Positions 12,481 to 23,553 of a stretch of 64,000 nucleotides of DNA are shown piece by piece. This stretch comes from Cheiracanthium punctorium (Eukaryota > Arthropoda > Arachnida > Araneae > Cheiracanthiidae), in the NCBI GenBank assembly GCA_038373885.1, contig JAWZYV010012397.1, positions 434,001 to 498,000 of the forward strand. The letters are read 5' to 3'. Position 1 is the stretch's first letter; every line of letters starts with the position of its first letter. Under the pieces are notes generated by a model, which saw only the letters and a list, made by a program, of their open reading frames with translations, searched no databases and was not told the origin of the DNA. A program made the position numbers and the translations under genes.

Positions 12481-14144
12481 TTGAACAATATTTAAGAGAT
12501 TAACATTTAAAATTATTCTGAAATATTTCATTTTGCATTTTTTTCACTGTTTCATTGCTTCTAACTAGCCATTAAATCTAGGTATTGTAATACAATGGAT
12601 GACGTTTTATAGGGGTTTTTTTTGCTCTTTTTAAATATAGGATTACTTTTTGTATAGCATGTTTAAAATCTTCAGAAAATGAGGAATTTATTAAGCTTTG
12701 GAACATTTACATTCCATCCGTGAGAGAGTAAAAAGAGTTTGATATAGATCAGGGGTTCTGTGTTGATTTGTGCTCCACATGTGCTGTGTTCTATCGCCTC
12801 CTAAAATATTTCCCTCCCCCTCACCCAGTCACCCAGGGGGGAATCACCCAGAAACTAAGTATAGTATATTATAGTATATACATGTTTACATTTATATATG
12901 TTGAGGTGTACCGTCTAATTAAAAAGCTAGATCCATGGATACGAATATGAAAACGGATAATTTGTTTCTTTTTTCCGCGAATACGATTGTGAGAAAGATA
13001 ATTTGATGTCTTATCCGCGGATGGAGTTGCAGTCCTTTGAGTTTGGCAATTATTTTCAAGAATACATTATCTTGAAGAGATAATTTCATGTGCAATGTAT
13101 ACAACATTCTGCCGAGATCATAACATAAGATCTTTAAGATCCTGTGTTAAACATAAGTTTAAAAAGTTATTTAGTGGTTAAAATCACATTTAAAAAAATC
13201 TTAACAGACTTTTAAGTGTATTAAATTATCGAATGATTACTGCCAAATGAAGTAGATTTTTAAATCAACAGAACATCTTGTTATACATGATTAAGACTGT
13301 AGTTCGAAAAAAATATGTGATTTTGATACATAAATACGGCGAAACTATGTCAGTCACTTGAAATTTTTAATGTCTCTTTACAAGCAATACTAGAAAATGT
13401 AATAAACGATAAATCTATGCCAGATAAGAAACTTTCAGAAAAAAGTTTGCATCCAAACATGATGGTTTTCTTGCACTATAACGTTAAAAGTCTTGTACTA
13501 TAACGTTCAAATACTTATGTGTAAATACAATTAGTGTGTGTGTAATACAAAATACAGAGCTTCATGGATCTCACAGCCAATGCAGTGAACTGAATACGAG
13601 GATTCATTCAACTGAACCGTCACCACCGATAAGCCTTATCGTTGTTGATCTCGTCTCCTTTCATAGACTCAACGAAATCTCTAGCAATTTCTCGAGACTG
13701 TAGAAAAATCCCGATATATCATGAACTTTGATTGCGTAATAGAAATGCAATTGGTCAATACTAGGCAATTGAGTTATACAAATACAGGGAGGAAAACATT
13801 GCAGGCACCACTAGTAAAATAGCTCCAAATGCGCCAAATTTCACCATGTCTGGCAACTTTTTGCCAAAATATAGCCAAAATTGCCGCCAAAATAAGTCTA
13901 TAAAAGTGGATTCAGGTAAGAGATGACACTAATATTTCTCGAAAACTCGAGAAAACCGTATGTTCAAAATTGGAGACACCCAAAACTCCCTATCCCGCGT
14001 TCTAGTTGACCGATTTTGAAGCAACAAAATGCAAATTTTAATTATTTGACGCGTAGAATACGAATTTTAAACTCTATATAAATCCTGAAGGCCACAACAA
14101 TCTAGAAATTCGTAACAATGTCTAATCCGTATATATTCCATCAG
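12481..14144. other. AT-rich spacer without recognisable genes
   Basis: Only short ORFs (12768-12950, 12919-13107) with no domains. A pair of similar phrases around 'ggataatttg' (12955 and 12998) forms a weak local repeat. Nothing else is supported. Confidence 0.6.
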
Positions 14145-15070
14145 TTTTATTAATTTATTATTGTCTAGATTTAACATGACTAAATTATTTTGCAAAACTA
14201 GTGTGTTTGAGTGAAAATTTTAGAAAATGCATCACATGTGTACTCTTAAATTTTTCCTTTAACCCTTTAACGCGCAGTGATCCCACTCTGGGAACACCCA
14301 ACTCTGACGTATTGAATGTTGCCAGTCACGAAGAATAGATTTGATTTCTATAAAAATAGTTGCGGGTGACATAGCTCCACGAGAATCCTTTACTTTTTAG
14401 CACGTCATTTCCCGTAAAAAAATGGTCACGATTATTTTTAACAGCACTGATATCTGCTGAAAAATCTAAGAACGCGAGAACAGCTGGGTACATTGCCCAA
14501 TGCTGAAAAAGCTGTCGTCAAAAAAGGGGTCTCTAGATCTGTGGCACGCGATAAACGTTTCGATCGTCCGCCATCTTGCTGTTAGTTAAGTTGAGCGATG
14601 GCAACGGCTGCCCTTTTTTCAGCATTGGGAAAGGGTTGCGCCTCAAAGGGTTAAGTAATCCTTTTGAAGATTATTAACTACATTATGTTTTCCGAACATT
14701 CAGAGAATTAAGAGCCAATTATATCTTTTAAAACCTTTTAGAAATGCGTTTATGTACTGGGCCTATGATCAAGCATTCATATATTTCTTCTGAATTATGT
14801 ATTTCCATTACACATTTATAATTTTCTTCTTGCATCAACACTATAATTAACTGGACTTACATTTTACTGATTGTAAAATTATGACATACCAAAATTTATC
14901 TGTATGCCTATTGTAGACTTTTCTGGTATTGTTACGAGATGTGACCATTTTTAAAGCTTGAGACCTTGAAAAAAATTAAGCACTCCATCTTTTAACTATA
15001 CTCCAAAGCCATAAATGCCTCCATACGATGGAATAGAGAAAATGCGAAAAATCTGCATATACTATACATA
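14145..15070. repeat. Start of R-containing unit, first of two successive copies
   Basis: Bases 14150-14262 and 14651-14900 match 19335-19452 and 19453-19690 in order. The offset between the two copies is about 5.2 kb, and R sequence follows each of them. The first copy has a piggyBac-like MITE (14263-14650) at a TTAA that is unoccupied in the second. Confidence 0.8.
14263..14650. mobile_element. piggyBac-like MITE (TTAA)
   Basis: A 388-bp element between TTAA at 14259-14262 and TTAA at 14651-14654. Left end CCCTTTAACGCGCAGTGATC; right end, in reverse complement, CCCTTTGAGGCGCAACCC. The second copy of the surrounding repeat has one TTAA (19449-19452) with matching flanks, so this is a clean insertion. 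No ORF. TTAA specificity and a CCC terminus fit piggyBac-mobilised elements. Confidence 0.9.
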
Positions 15071-15074
15071 AGAG

Positions 15075-15236
15075 CATAGCTGCCAACCTTCCCGATTTCT
15101 TCGGGAGATTTCCCACCGCTAATTTTTACCTAGCAATTCATGCTTTAAATAACGCAAAAAATTTAATGTAAAATAAAACTGTTTGAAAATTGTGGTGAGA
15201 AATCTCCCGAAGAAATCGGGAAGGTTGGTAGCTATG
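15075..15236. mobile_element. Hairpin MITE, family H, copy A
   Basis: A 162-bp element. Both ends read CATAGCTRCCAACC followed by an arm containing CCCGATTTCTTCGGGAGATT, which is identical in the two arms. Flanked by ATAAGAG (15068-15074 and 15237-15243). No ORF. Siblings lie at 15310, 17070, 28122 and 58500. The outermost ~10 bp is shared among copies B-D, while the inner arm differs between copies. Confidence 0.9.
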
Positions 15237-15309
15237 ATAAGAGAATTCATATAAACAGAATAAGGCTATGGTAGATACACCACAAGAACTTGCTCATAAA
15301 AACAGAATT

Positions 15310-15490
15310 CATAGGTGCCAAGTATTACGGAATATAATTAACGACTTTTTGTTAACGGTAATTTTCTGTTTAAAATATCGCAAAAATTCTGAGTTAAGAG
15401 CGTGACCTGATTACTGTTTTGGAAAATATTCAAAGAATTTACTGTCTACAAAAAGTGGTTAATTATATTCCGTAATACTTGGTACCTATG
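15310..15490. mobile_element. Hairpin MITE, family H, copy B
   Basis: A 181-bp element with ends CATAGGTGCCAAG / CATAGGTACCAAG and inner arms containing TATTACGGAATATAATTAAC on both sides. Flanks CAGAATT and CAGAATG (15303-15309, 15491-15497) are a 7-bp duplication with one mismatch. It lies only 73 bp from copy A. Confidence 0.88.
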
Positions 15491-15549
15491 CAGAATGATG
15501 AGAAAGAGCTCACAAGAAGTGATATTAATTTATTCACTTGTAAATTATA

Positions 15550-16196
15550 CAGGGGGATTCAGGGGGTACAGGGGAACTCTTGTAAAAATATGAGGGTGGT
15601 AGAGGGACCAAAGACGGTTCTAAAGCACATACCAATACGGTGTTGGAAACGTCGTCTTCAATGTAATCACTTTAGAATTGTAGTGAACTTTCGAACCATG
15701 GTTCTTCAGAAACTAATGGATCTTTCAGAGAAAGCACTTGGTTAAAATTTATCATTAACAGGATTCATTAATACAGTCAGGATTATGTATTGATTGCAGT
15801 ATTGATTATTTAACCCATTTATTCGTAGTGTCCCTTTTTTGGGACGGCATTTTCGCCATCAATCGAAAACGTTATTATTTTTCCTAGCCTTTATCGAGTA
15901 TTGAACATCAATTCGAAAAAGAATAATATTTTATCATGACCAAGTAGGATGTTGACATTTCAATTTTTATGCACAATGATTTTAAACGAAGTCGTCCCTT
16001 GTTGGAGAAGTTGACAGCAGAAATTTATCTATGATTGCCGGTATTAGCAAAAATTGAACAAAGTTGCAAAAATATCTCCGCACAAATGGATTAGAGGTAA
16101 ATGAAACCATCTTTTCCGGGCCCACATTCTAAACCATCTTGGTTCCCTCTACCACACTTTACATGTCTTTTACAAAAGTTCTGAATCACCCCATTT
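15550..16196. mobile_element. MITE family M, copy 3, with nested TTAA insert
   Basis: The left end CAGGGGGATTCAG follows TA (15548-15549). The right arm (16100-16196) is the reverse complement of the left (compare the segments near 15597-15640). Longer than copy 1 because a block at about 15812-16093 begins TTAACCCATTTATTCGTAG and ends with a matching inverted CAAATGGATTAG, which resembles the piggyBac-like MITEs at 14263 and 28988. Confidence 0.8.
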
Positions 16197-17424
16197 AAGA
16201 TCAGGAAACTTGCCGAAATTTCACAAAAATGAAACTGTCTGATGACTTTTTTATCATTTATTCAATAATTAGTCATACACACTACTGTCAAAGTTCAAGA
16301 AAACGAAACTAATAGACACATTTGCTGTCCAGACATCTGACAAACAAGTTGCTTCCTGATAAGTGGCATATGTCATTCTAAAATATATTTCAGAGTCGAT
16401 CTAAATAAACTGAAATATAGCAACTTAAAGCAAATTGTAACTACATTGCATCTATGGAAAAACTGTTTCTTGGAGAATTGTATCAACAGAGGCAGATGAA
16501 ACAATTGCTAATATGCGTTTATTCAAACGCGTCTTCATTGGATTATTCCTAAACATTGATAGGTTTAGATAGTAATCAGTATAATAAAGTGCAATATGAA
16601 AGTACAATAAAATGAAAAGCACCAAAAATTTTAGAAAGCATTTTACTGTATACAATAATAATCGTTAACTACTCTGTTTTCCAGCTTCAGTGTCGAGAGA
16701 GTTTTCATGCAACTGCTGCCTATAAGTGTAGCGGAATCGTTTAGCGTTATAGCGTGTGCGATGAACCGCGTTTTTACTGCGTCGTTGGTGAAAGCCGTGT
16801 GTTTACGTATACATGACTTTTTGCAATATGTGCGTACAGTATTAAATATGTATATTAAAAATAATTAAGCAACAGGTCATACCATTAAATAATTTCTTTA
16901 ATGATTTATTTAAATTAACATTCATTTTCACCACATGAAAATTAAATTAAGTATCTTACTTAATATTAAATTGACATGAACTACTACTTGATTTTAAATA
17001 TATGTAAGGAAAATTAATTTTAAGTTCTTCTTAGATTCAAACACTTTCTAAAACCTTTTTTATGTACTACATAGCTGCAACATTTCCGGGCACATATTTA
17101 ACCACTTTCTGTAACCATTAAATTTGTATGTATTTTAATCAAAAAACTGAAAAGTTCCGCTATTTTCTAAGACAAAAATTACTGTTTACAAAAACTAGTT
17201 AATTACATGCCCGGAATTGTTGCAGCTATGATACTATGAGTGAATATTGTTTTACCGTAACTTTGTTGCTATTCAATTTTTTCCCACAATAATCGCATGT
17301 TACATCAAACCTTGAGCATCTTTCATGAAGCCAACGCAAACAAGATACTTACTGCATCAATATCTGCATTTAGTTTTGCCTCATTTTAATTTTTACTGCC
17401 TCGGAATTTTGCTCCAATCTTTTA
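16197..17424. repeat. Repeat block R, copy 3
   Basis: Matches 7372-7900 and 21036-21370 at its left, and 6450-6900 / 27120-27540 at its right. It contains hairpin MITE C (17070-17230). It is split by a TA-flanked element at 17425-18682, after which R resumes (18683, compare 27505). Confidence 0.75.
17070..17230. mobile_element. Hairpin MITE, family H, copy C
   Basis: A 161-bp element with both ends CATAGCTGCAACA and inner arms around CCGGGCA(C/T)..AATTAAC/TTTAACC. The flanks share TACTA but a full 7-bp duplication is not clear. No ORF. Confidence 0.8.
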
Positions 17425-18682
17425 CACGCTCAAATCTATTGATTAAAACTAACACTCCTTTATTGATTAAATTTCTTATCGGCTGATTTAAATCCTTTTA
17501 CGCTAAAAAATACTCATTAAAGACAATAATTTGTTATCTCCTCAATTCCCCTCAATGCTCAGGATTCGCTAGATTCTATTATACTCCATTTTCCACTAAA
17601 ATCTTGTCTATTTGAGAATTCTGTCTCTCCCCCACGAAAGATGGGTAGTAAGATATCCTATTACTATCACGTGACCAACGCTCTCAACGGAAAACGGTAC
17701 AGTCACCACAGACAACACAACGCGGGAAGCCGGAATCGTATCGTAGCTTGCGAAGAGCATCAAAGAGCAAACATGTCGTTATCAAAATATGAATTAAAAC
17801 AGTTTCTAAAGAGGATACCCGATGATACTTTAGAATGAATGTATTCGCTGGTGATAATTTTATTTTATATCCGAATACCAAATGCATCTTTATCATATTC
17901 AGAGTTGTGAAATAAATTCAACCTAAATGTGGAGAGGATGCTTTCGGTAAACATTTTGTTTTAATGGACATAGTTTCTTACTATTGGATTATAAAAATCT
18001 CGTCGCTGTTGTAAAAACAATGAAGTAATGATATCTTCAGTCAAGTGAGTAAGTACTATTTTACCTTTAATTAAATCTCACAGGTGGTTTAACCATGATT
18101 GCATTTCTGTATTCTGACTGTACTGTGAATTCGTTTTATAACTAGAGACTATAGTGAAATTATATTCTATTTATTAAAAAAATACTTTTTTATAGTGTAT
18201 TAAGATATATGTAATGTATTTGCCTTGATTTAAAATTTATTTTCTCGGGCTTATAATCATAGATTACAGCTCTGATAATAAAAAATGAAGAAAACGAATC
18301 ATTCAATATATTAATCAAAAACAGCAAATTTTCATAAGACACCCTTTTTCTAGCTTAAAATAATAATCTTAATTGAGTACAGATATATTAATTAAAAAAG
18401 GACTGATTTTGTAAAAACGCTCATTCTATAGCTTAAATAATAATCATAATTGAGTACAGTTATATTAATCAAAAACGGACAGACACTCCTCATTTTTGAT
18501 TATTATTTAGCCTAAATGGAGCTGTTGTATTATGCTCAAAAATTGAGAATTTTTCGCTCCATTGGATTTTGTCGATGAGTGGAGCAAATTTTACTCAATC
18601 GGGAGAATGGCTGTTTGAAGTCAATAATTAAGTAAAAATATACTCCGTTTGATTATTATTTTACTCAATAGATTTAAGCGTG
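17425..18682. mobile_element. TA-flanked DNA element inserted in R
   Basis: A 1258-bp element between TA at 17423-17424 and 18683-18684. Left CACGCTCAAATCTATTGATT; right, in reverse complement, CACGCTTAAATCTATTGAGT. The uninterrupted R target (ctttta.catagtc type) is seen in the R copies at about 27495 and 29697. It carries many ACTC/GAGT-type motifs near both ends and a local tandem repeat. A short ORF (17641-17838), with an inner ATG at 17773, has no recognised domain. Confidence 0.8.
18300..18480. repeat. Imperfect ~78-bp tandem repeat
   Basis: The phrases tagcttaaaataataatctt and tagcttaaataataatcata (about 18352 and 18431), each followed by a gagtacag..atattaat block, repeat about 78 bp apart. 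A third partial unit starts near 18305. It lies inside the TA-flanked element 17425-18682. Confidence 0.75.
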
Positions 18683-19170
18683 TACATAGTCACCCTCAGA
18701 AATAAAAATTTGAGACTGTATGCTCAACCTCTGCCAAGGTCATATCCAGAGGGAGGGCTCCCACAACGTAGAAATATTCAAAAAAGTTAAACAATTATGC
18801 CAATAATGTTAATAGCTTCAAATTACGAATGCTAATTTAAACGAACGATTTTGGAGGTCCACCAGAAGATTACCTTAAAACTAATAAACAACAATTATTA
18901 AGTTTTGAAATAATAAAACATTCCGCTCAGTTACAAATAAAACATTAACAGAATATTTATGGGGTTTTTTTTCGGTTTTATGGAAAAGCCTTTAAAAGAT
19001 TCGCTGAAAGTCAGCAGAAAATTGCGGATCAGGATAATTTTTTTTTTTTTCGTTCTCGGTTCCAGAAACGGATAATGTCTTTTCGCTCAGACACTTGCGA
19101 TTGTTGTGGATACGAATGTTTTTTTCTTCGAATATCTGCGGTTACGGATATCAGGAACATATCTAATCTA

Positions 19171-19322
19171 CTGTATTAGCCCGAATATAACGCGACACCG
19201 AAATTTTTCATCAGAGAATATTTTAAAATATCCTATATTTATACTTCGAATTTAGCGCGAGTCAGAATCTTAACGGGAAATGATCAGTCAAAAAATATCT
19301 CGTTATATTCGGGGAAATGCAG
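19171..19322. mobile_element. Short TA-flanked MITE
   Basis: A 152-bp element with TA at 19169-19170 and 19323-19324. Ends CTGTATTAGCCCGAATATAA and, inverted, CTGCATTTCCCCGAATATAA. No ORF. It lies just before the second R-containing unit. Confidence 0.85.
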
Positions 19323-19679
19323 TATATATTCTATCAATTATTCATTTCTTACTGTGATCATTTAACATGATTAGATTATATTGGGAAACTTGTGTGTTTG
19401 TGTGAAAGTTTTAGAACATGCATCACATCTGTACTCTTGAAATATTCCTTTAAGTATTCCTTTTGAAGATTATTAGCTACAATGGCTTCCGAACTTTCAG
19501 AGGATTAAAATCCAATTATATCTTTTAATAGCTTTTAAAAATGTGTTTATGTACTGCGCATATGATCAATGTCTCATATATATCTACTTAATTATGAATT
19601 TGTGCTACAAAATCATAATTATCTACATAGATCAACAGTATAATTAACTTCGCTTATATTTTCCTGATTGAAAAATTAC

Positions 19680-20412
19680 AACATTTGAAAATTTAGCTTT
19701 GTGCTTCTAACAGAAAGTAAGTGGCCCACTTTTGGTATGTCCACTACTGACACAGCAAAATTTTGCTATGCCCACTTCTGGTGCGTGGAAGTGACCGAAG
19801 TTTGTTTTTTTCTTAGATATATCACAATATATGATTTAATATGTCTTTTGATATTTTCCATGATTATTACTTTAGATATGAGTTTGAAAAACCATAAAAA
19901 ATGTGGAATAAGAAAAACTCTCTAAAATTAAGATAAAAATTGTAAATCAATCCGCAAATGGCGTGCTAGTGGAGTATTTACCTTATTTCCTGGAGCGTTG
20001 ACTGCAAGACTATGCATACAGTTTGAAAGTTTTGGGAGATGCATCACATGAAGTTGTCGATAAAAACAGAAAACATGATGCAGAGAAAGAGCTCACAAGA
20101 AGCTATATTAATTTATTCACTTGTAAGTTATACAGGCTGATTCAGAGCTCTTGTAAAAACATAAATTACAACATTTCAAAAAAATTACAACATTTCAAAC
20201 TTTAGCTATGTGCTTAAATCAGAATCTAGGTAGCTCACTTTTGGTAGGTCCATTACTGGTGCATCAAAATTTTGCTATGCCAACTTCTGGTGCATAGGTG
20301 ACCGAAGTTTTGATTTTTTTTAAACATATCACAATATATATCATTTAATATATCATTTTTAATATATCTTTTGATATTTTCGATTATTACTTTACATATT
20401 ACATTACATTAC

Positions 20413-20470
<58 letters not shown>

Positions 20471-20700
20471 AGAAAAAATTTCTAAAATTATGACGACAAT
20501 TGCAAATCATTCCGCAAATGACGTACTACTGGAGCTTTTACTGCAAGACAATGCGTATAGACTGAAAGTTATGGCAGGTACATCACGAGAAGTTGTCGAT
20601 AGAAACAAAAAAAACATGATGCAGAGAAAGAGCTCACAAGCAGTGATATTAATTTATTCACTTGTAAGTTATACTTTCTGATTCAGAGCTCTTGTAAAAA
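19680..20700. repeat. ~500-bp tandem duplication
   Basis: 19680-20167 is repeated by 20168-20700. Shared stretches include the paired 'cttttggta.gtccattactg' region (19729/20238), the 'ccgcaaatg.cgt.cta.tgga' region (19952/20512) and the 'agagaaagagctcacaag' region (20083/20622). The second copy contains a (TA)n expansion. The short ORFs in each copy are shadows. Confidence 0.85.
20416..20467. repeat. (TA)n microsatellite
   Basis: An uninterrupted run of about 26 TA units. It is absent from the equivalent place in the first tandem copy, so it expanded after the duplication. Confidence 0.95.
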
Positions 20701-21035
20701 CATACAGGGATGGTAGAGGGAACCAAGAAGGCTCAAAAACCCATACCATTATGGTGTCGGAGTCGTCGTCTGCATGCAATCACTTTAGACTAATAGCTAA
20801 CATTCCGACTATGGTTTCTCAAAAACTACTGGATCTTTCATAGAAAGCACTTGACTAAAATTATTATTAAGAGAATTAATTATTGAAGTCGTGATTATAT
20901 ATCGATCACAGGACTGATTATTAAAATGTAAATGAAAATAAGGTTTCCGGCCTCACATTACTATGTAATTCTAAACCGTCTTGGTTCCCTGCATCACCCC
21001 TACCATGTTTATTAGGAGTTCTGAATCACCACGTG
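20674..21035. mobile_element. MITE family M, copy 4
   Basis: Flanked by TA (20672-20673, 21036-21037). The left end is altered (CTTTCTGATTCAGAGC in place of CAGGGNGATTCAG); the right arm is the reverse complement of the left as in the other copies. A truncated left end of the same MITE occurs at 20133 in the first tandem copy. Confidence 0.8.
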
Positions 21036-21374
21036 TAAGATCAGGAAACTTGCCGAAATCTTACAAAACAGAGACTACTGCTGATGATTTTTCTAGTATT
21101 TATTGAATAATTGCCTACAAAACTATCTCAAAATTCCTGAAAACAAAGCTAATAGACACATGTACTGTCAAGAAATCTAAACAAACAAGTTTCTGATGGA
21201 CATTTATGGGGACATTTTATTCAAAAATGCATTTCAGAACTGATCTAAATGAAATGGAATATAGCAGCTTAAAACTAATTTAAATGACAGTGAATCTATG
21301 AAAGACCAGTTTGAGAGAGAAAGTCGGGTAAAGAATATGTTAATAAGTTTTTCAGTATGCGTCTTCGTTGGGTA

Positions 21375-22153
21375 CATTGTTAAAAAAATCTGAATTTCAC
21401 AGACAATGTCAACCTGGTTTTCACGGGAGAATCTCCCTTATTGGTGAATAAAGCATTTTTGCTGTTTTGTAACGGAAGTTCTGTTAAAAAACGAAAATTT
21501 TCTGTGAATCTTCAGAAGCCTAGTTCTAAAAGGACATTTTCCCTTCTCCTTCTGGCACCTGCGAGCTTGGACGAATGAAACGTCTCCGACTCACTTCCGC
21601 TCATTTTCAAAACAATACCCACAAAACTGATTTTAGGAATTTTGAGTGCAATATGTTCTTTGCTCATTCTGCCCGACAGTTCAGGTTGGTTCACAAAAAT
21701 GACTATTTTTTATTGTGTAAAAACTATATTCTGGGGTAAACAAATTATTTTTTGGAAGTATTTAGGTAACCAGTTTTGTCCAGTAATGTCGCTTATTAGA
21801 AAATAAGGCATAATATCTTTCAAATGTGACACAAAATCTGATTCCACACTTTTAAATAACACCTAAAACCTTTCTTTGGGATATAGGGAAAAAAGAAAAA
21901 TACCTTTCTCTTATAGGAAAAAAAAAAGAATTTCCTGCCTGAAAACAACAGAAAGAATCTTGTTTTTGGGGAGCAGACAAACCTGATTCTGTGACTGAAA
22001 ATAGCGGAGGGATACCGATTTGTAAGATAGCATGTGAACGGAGATTAACCGTTTTCATCGACACCGGAAATAGAAAAACCGTCATTGTCTGGCAGCATTG
22101 CTGACAGACTGCCAGACAATGACTGTTTATTTCAGTAAATTTTTATAACAGTG
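21375..22153. mobile_element. TA-flanked MITE with ~40-bp inverted ends
   Basis: A 779-bp element between TA at 21373-21374 and 22154-22155, splitting R (compare 16535-16555). Left CATTGTTAAAAAAATCTG; right, inverted, CACTGTTATAAAAATTTACT, then a shared ACAATGTC/CATTGTC region. Near the right end is a perfect 13-bp-arm hairpin (22083-22121). The right half is copied again at about 22945-23119 by a tandem duplication. The minus ORFs 21512-21694 and 21852-22085 have no domains. Confidence 0.8.
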
Positions 22154-22197
22154 TAAGTCTTAATCGTAGAGGAACAGCTAATATAGTAATCAATATA

Positions 22198-22935
22198 CAC
22201 TGAGTTGACAAAAGTCATGGGATACCTCTTAATAACGTGTCGCACCTCCTTTTGCCCGGCGGAGTGCAGCAACTCGACGTGACATGGAAGTATTGTAAAG
22301 TTGTTGGAAGTCCCCTACGAGAATACTCAGCCATGCTGTCTGTGTAGAGGTCCACAGTTGCAACAGGGTAGACGGTGGTGGAGTTTGAGCAGAACGAACC
22401 TCTCGATTATGTCCCATGCATGCTGAATGGGATTCATGTGGTGTGATCTAGATGGCCAAACTATTGTCTGTAAATCTCCAGAATGTTATTCAAACCAATC
22501 TCGCGCAGTTCTGGGGCGATGACATGGCGCATTGTCATCCATAAAAACTCCATTGTTGTTTGGGTACATGAAGCGCATGAATGGATGTAAATGGTCTCCA
22601 AGTAGCTCAACATGGTCATTTCTGGTCAATGATCCATTAAGTTTGACCATAGGACCCAGTCCACTCTATGTAAAAATACCCTACACCATTATGGAGCCAC
22701 CACCAGCCTGCACCGTTCCTTGTTGACAACTTGGGTCCATGGCATCGTGAGGTTTACGCCACATTCGTACCTTACCATCAGCTTTTACCAGCCCTAATTG
22801 TGACTCATCCGACCAAGCTACAGTTTTCCAGTCATATATGGTCCAACGGATGTGATCACGAACCCAGGAATGGCGCTGCAAGCGATGTCATGCATTCAGT
22901 AATGGCACTCACATCGATCTTCTGCTATCTGTCGG
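22198..22935 (-). mobile_element. Tc1-like transposon, truncated copy
   Basis: Starts CACTGAGTTGACAAAAGTCA after TA (22196-22197) and breaks off at the duplication junction near 22935, so only the C-terminal and catalytic part of the transposase and one terminal repeat remain. The minus strand encodes a C-terminus (22229-22417, ending RAKGGATRY) and a catalytic piece (22681-22881, with the first Asp in WSDES). Confidence 0.85.
22229..22881 (-). pseudogene. Tc1 transposase fragment (truncated copy)
   Basis: Two ORF pieces in different frames: 22681-22881 covers the region of the first catalytic Asp (SDES), KADGKVRMWR and AGGGSIMV. 22229-22417 is the C-terminus. The segment between them is frame-shifted, and the helix-turn-helix N-terminus is absent because of the truncation. 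Non-functional. Confidence 0.85.
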
Positions 22936-23553
22936 TCTATAAAAACCATATTCAAGGGTAAATATTTTTTTTAAGTATATAGGGACCCTGTTTTGTCCAT
23001 TAATGTCGCTTATTTGATAATACGGCATTTTCTCCGACACCGGAAATAAGAAAACGGTCATTGTCTGGCAGCATTGATGACAGACTGCCTGACAGTGACT
23101 GTTTATTTCAGTAAATTTTTATGACAGTGTAAGTCTTAAACGTAAGTGGAACAGCTAATATAGTAATGAGTATACACTGAGGTGACAAAAGTCACGGGAT
23201 ACCTCTTAATAACGTGTCGGACCTCCTTTTGTCCGGCGGAGTGCTGCAATTCGACGTGGCATGGACTCAACAAGTCGTTGGAAGTCCCCTATAGGAATAT
23301 TCAGCCATTCTGTCTGTATAGAGGTCCATATTTGCGACAGGGTAGACGGTGGTGGAGTCTGAGCACGAACGAAACTCTCGATTAAGTCTCTTACATGCTC
23401 CATTGGATTTCTGTCGGGGGATCTGGCTGACTAGACTATTCACTGGAAATCTGCAGAATGTTCTTCAAACCAATTTCGGACAATTCTGTCTTGATGGCAT
23501 GGCGCATTGTCATCCATAAAAACTCCATTGTTCTTTGGGTACATGAAGAGCAT

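Larger units (their letters stand above)
21728..23553. repeat. Tandem duplication of MITE end plus Tc1 start
   Basis: A unit beginning near 21728 is repeated from about 22945. Both copies contain the MITE right end, the R piece with the site of Tc1 insertion, and the first ~370 bp of the same Tc1 element (22198 and 23175). Copy 1 has ~240 bp (about 21805-22045) missing from copy 2. The junction near 22935-22945 falls at a short similarity (tataaaaaccatattca against tgtaaaaactatattct). Confidence 0.8.

Noticed and set aside
13800..13910. Possible hairpin MITE around repeated gccaaat/gccaaaa words
   Set aside because: The words are direct, not inverted, and no ends or target duplication were found.
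18300..18480. CRISPR-like repeat array
   Set aside because: The units are imperfect, contiguous and AT-rich inside a eukaryotic transposon; no uniform spacers and no cas genes.
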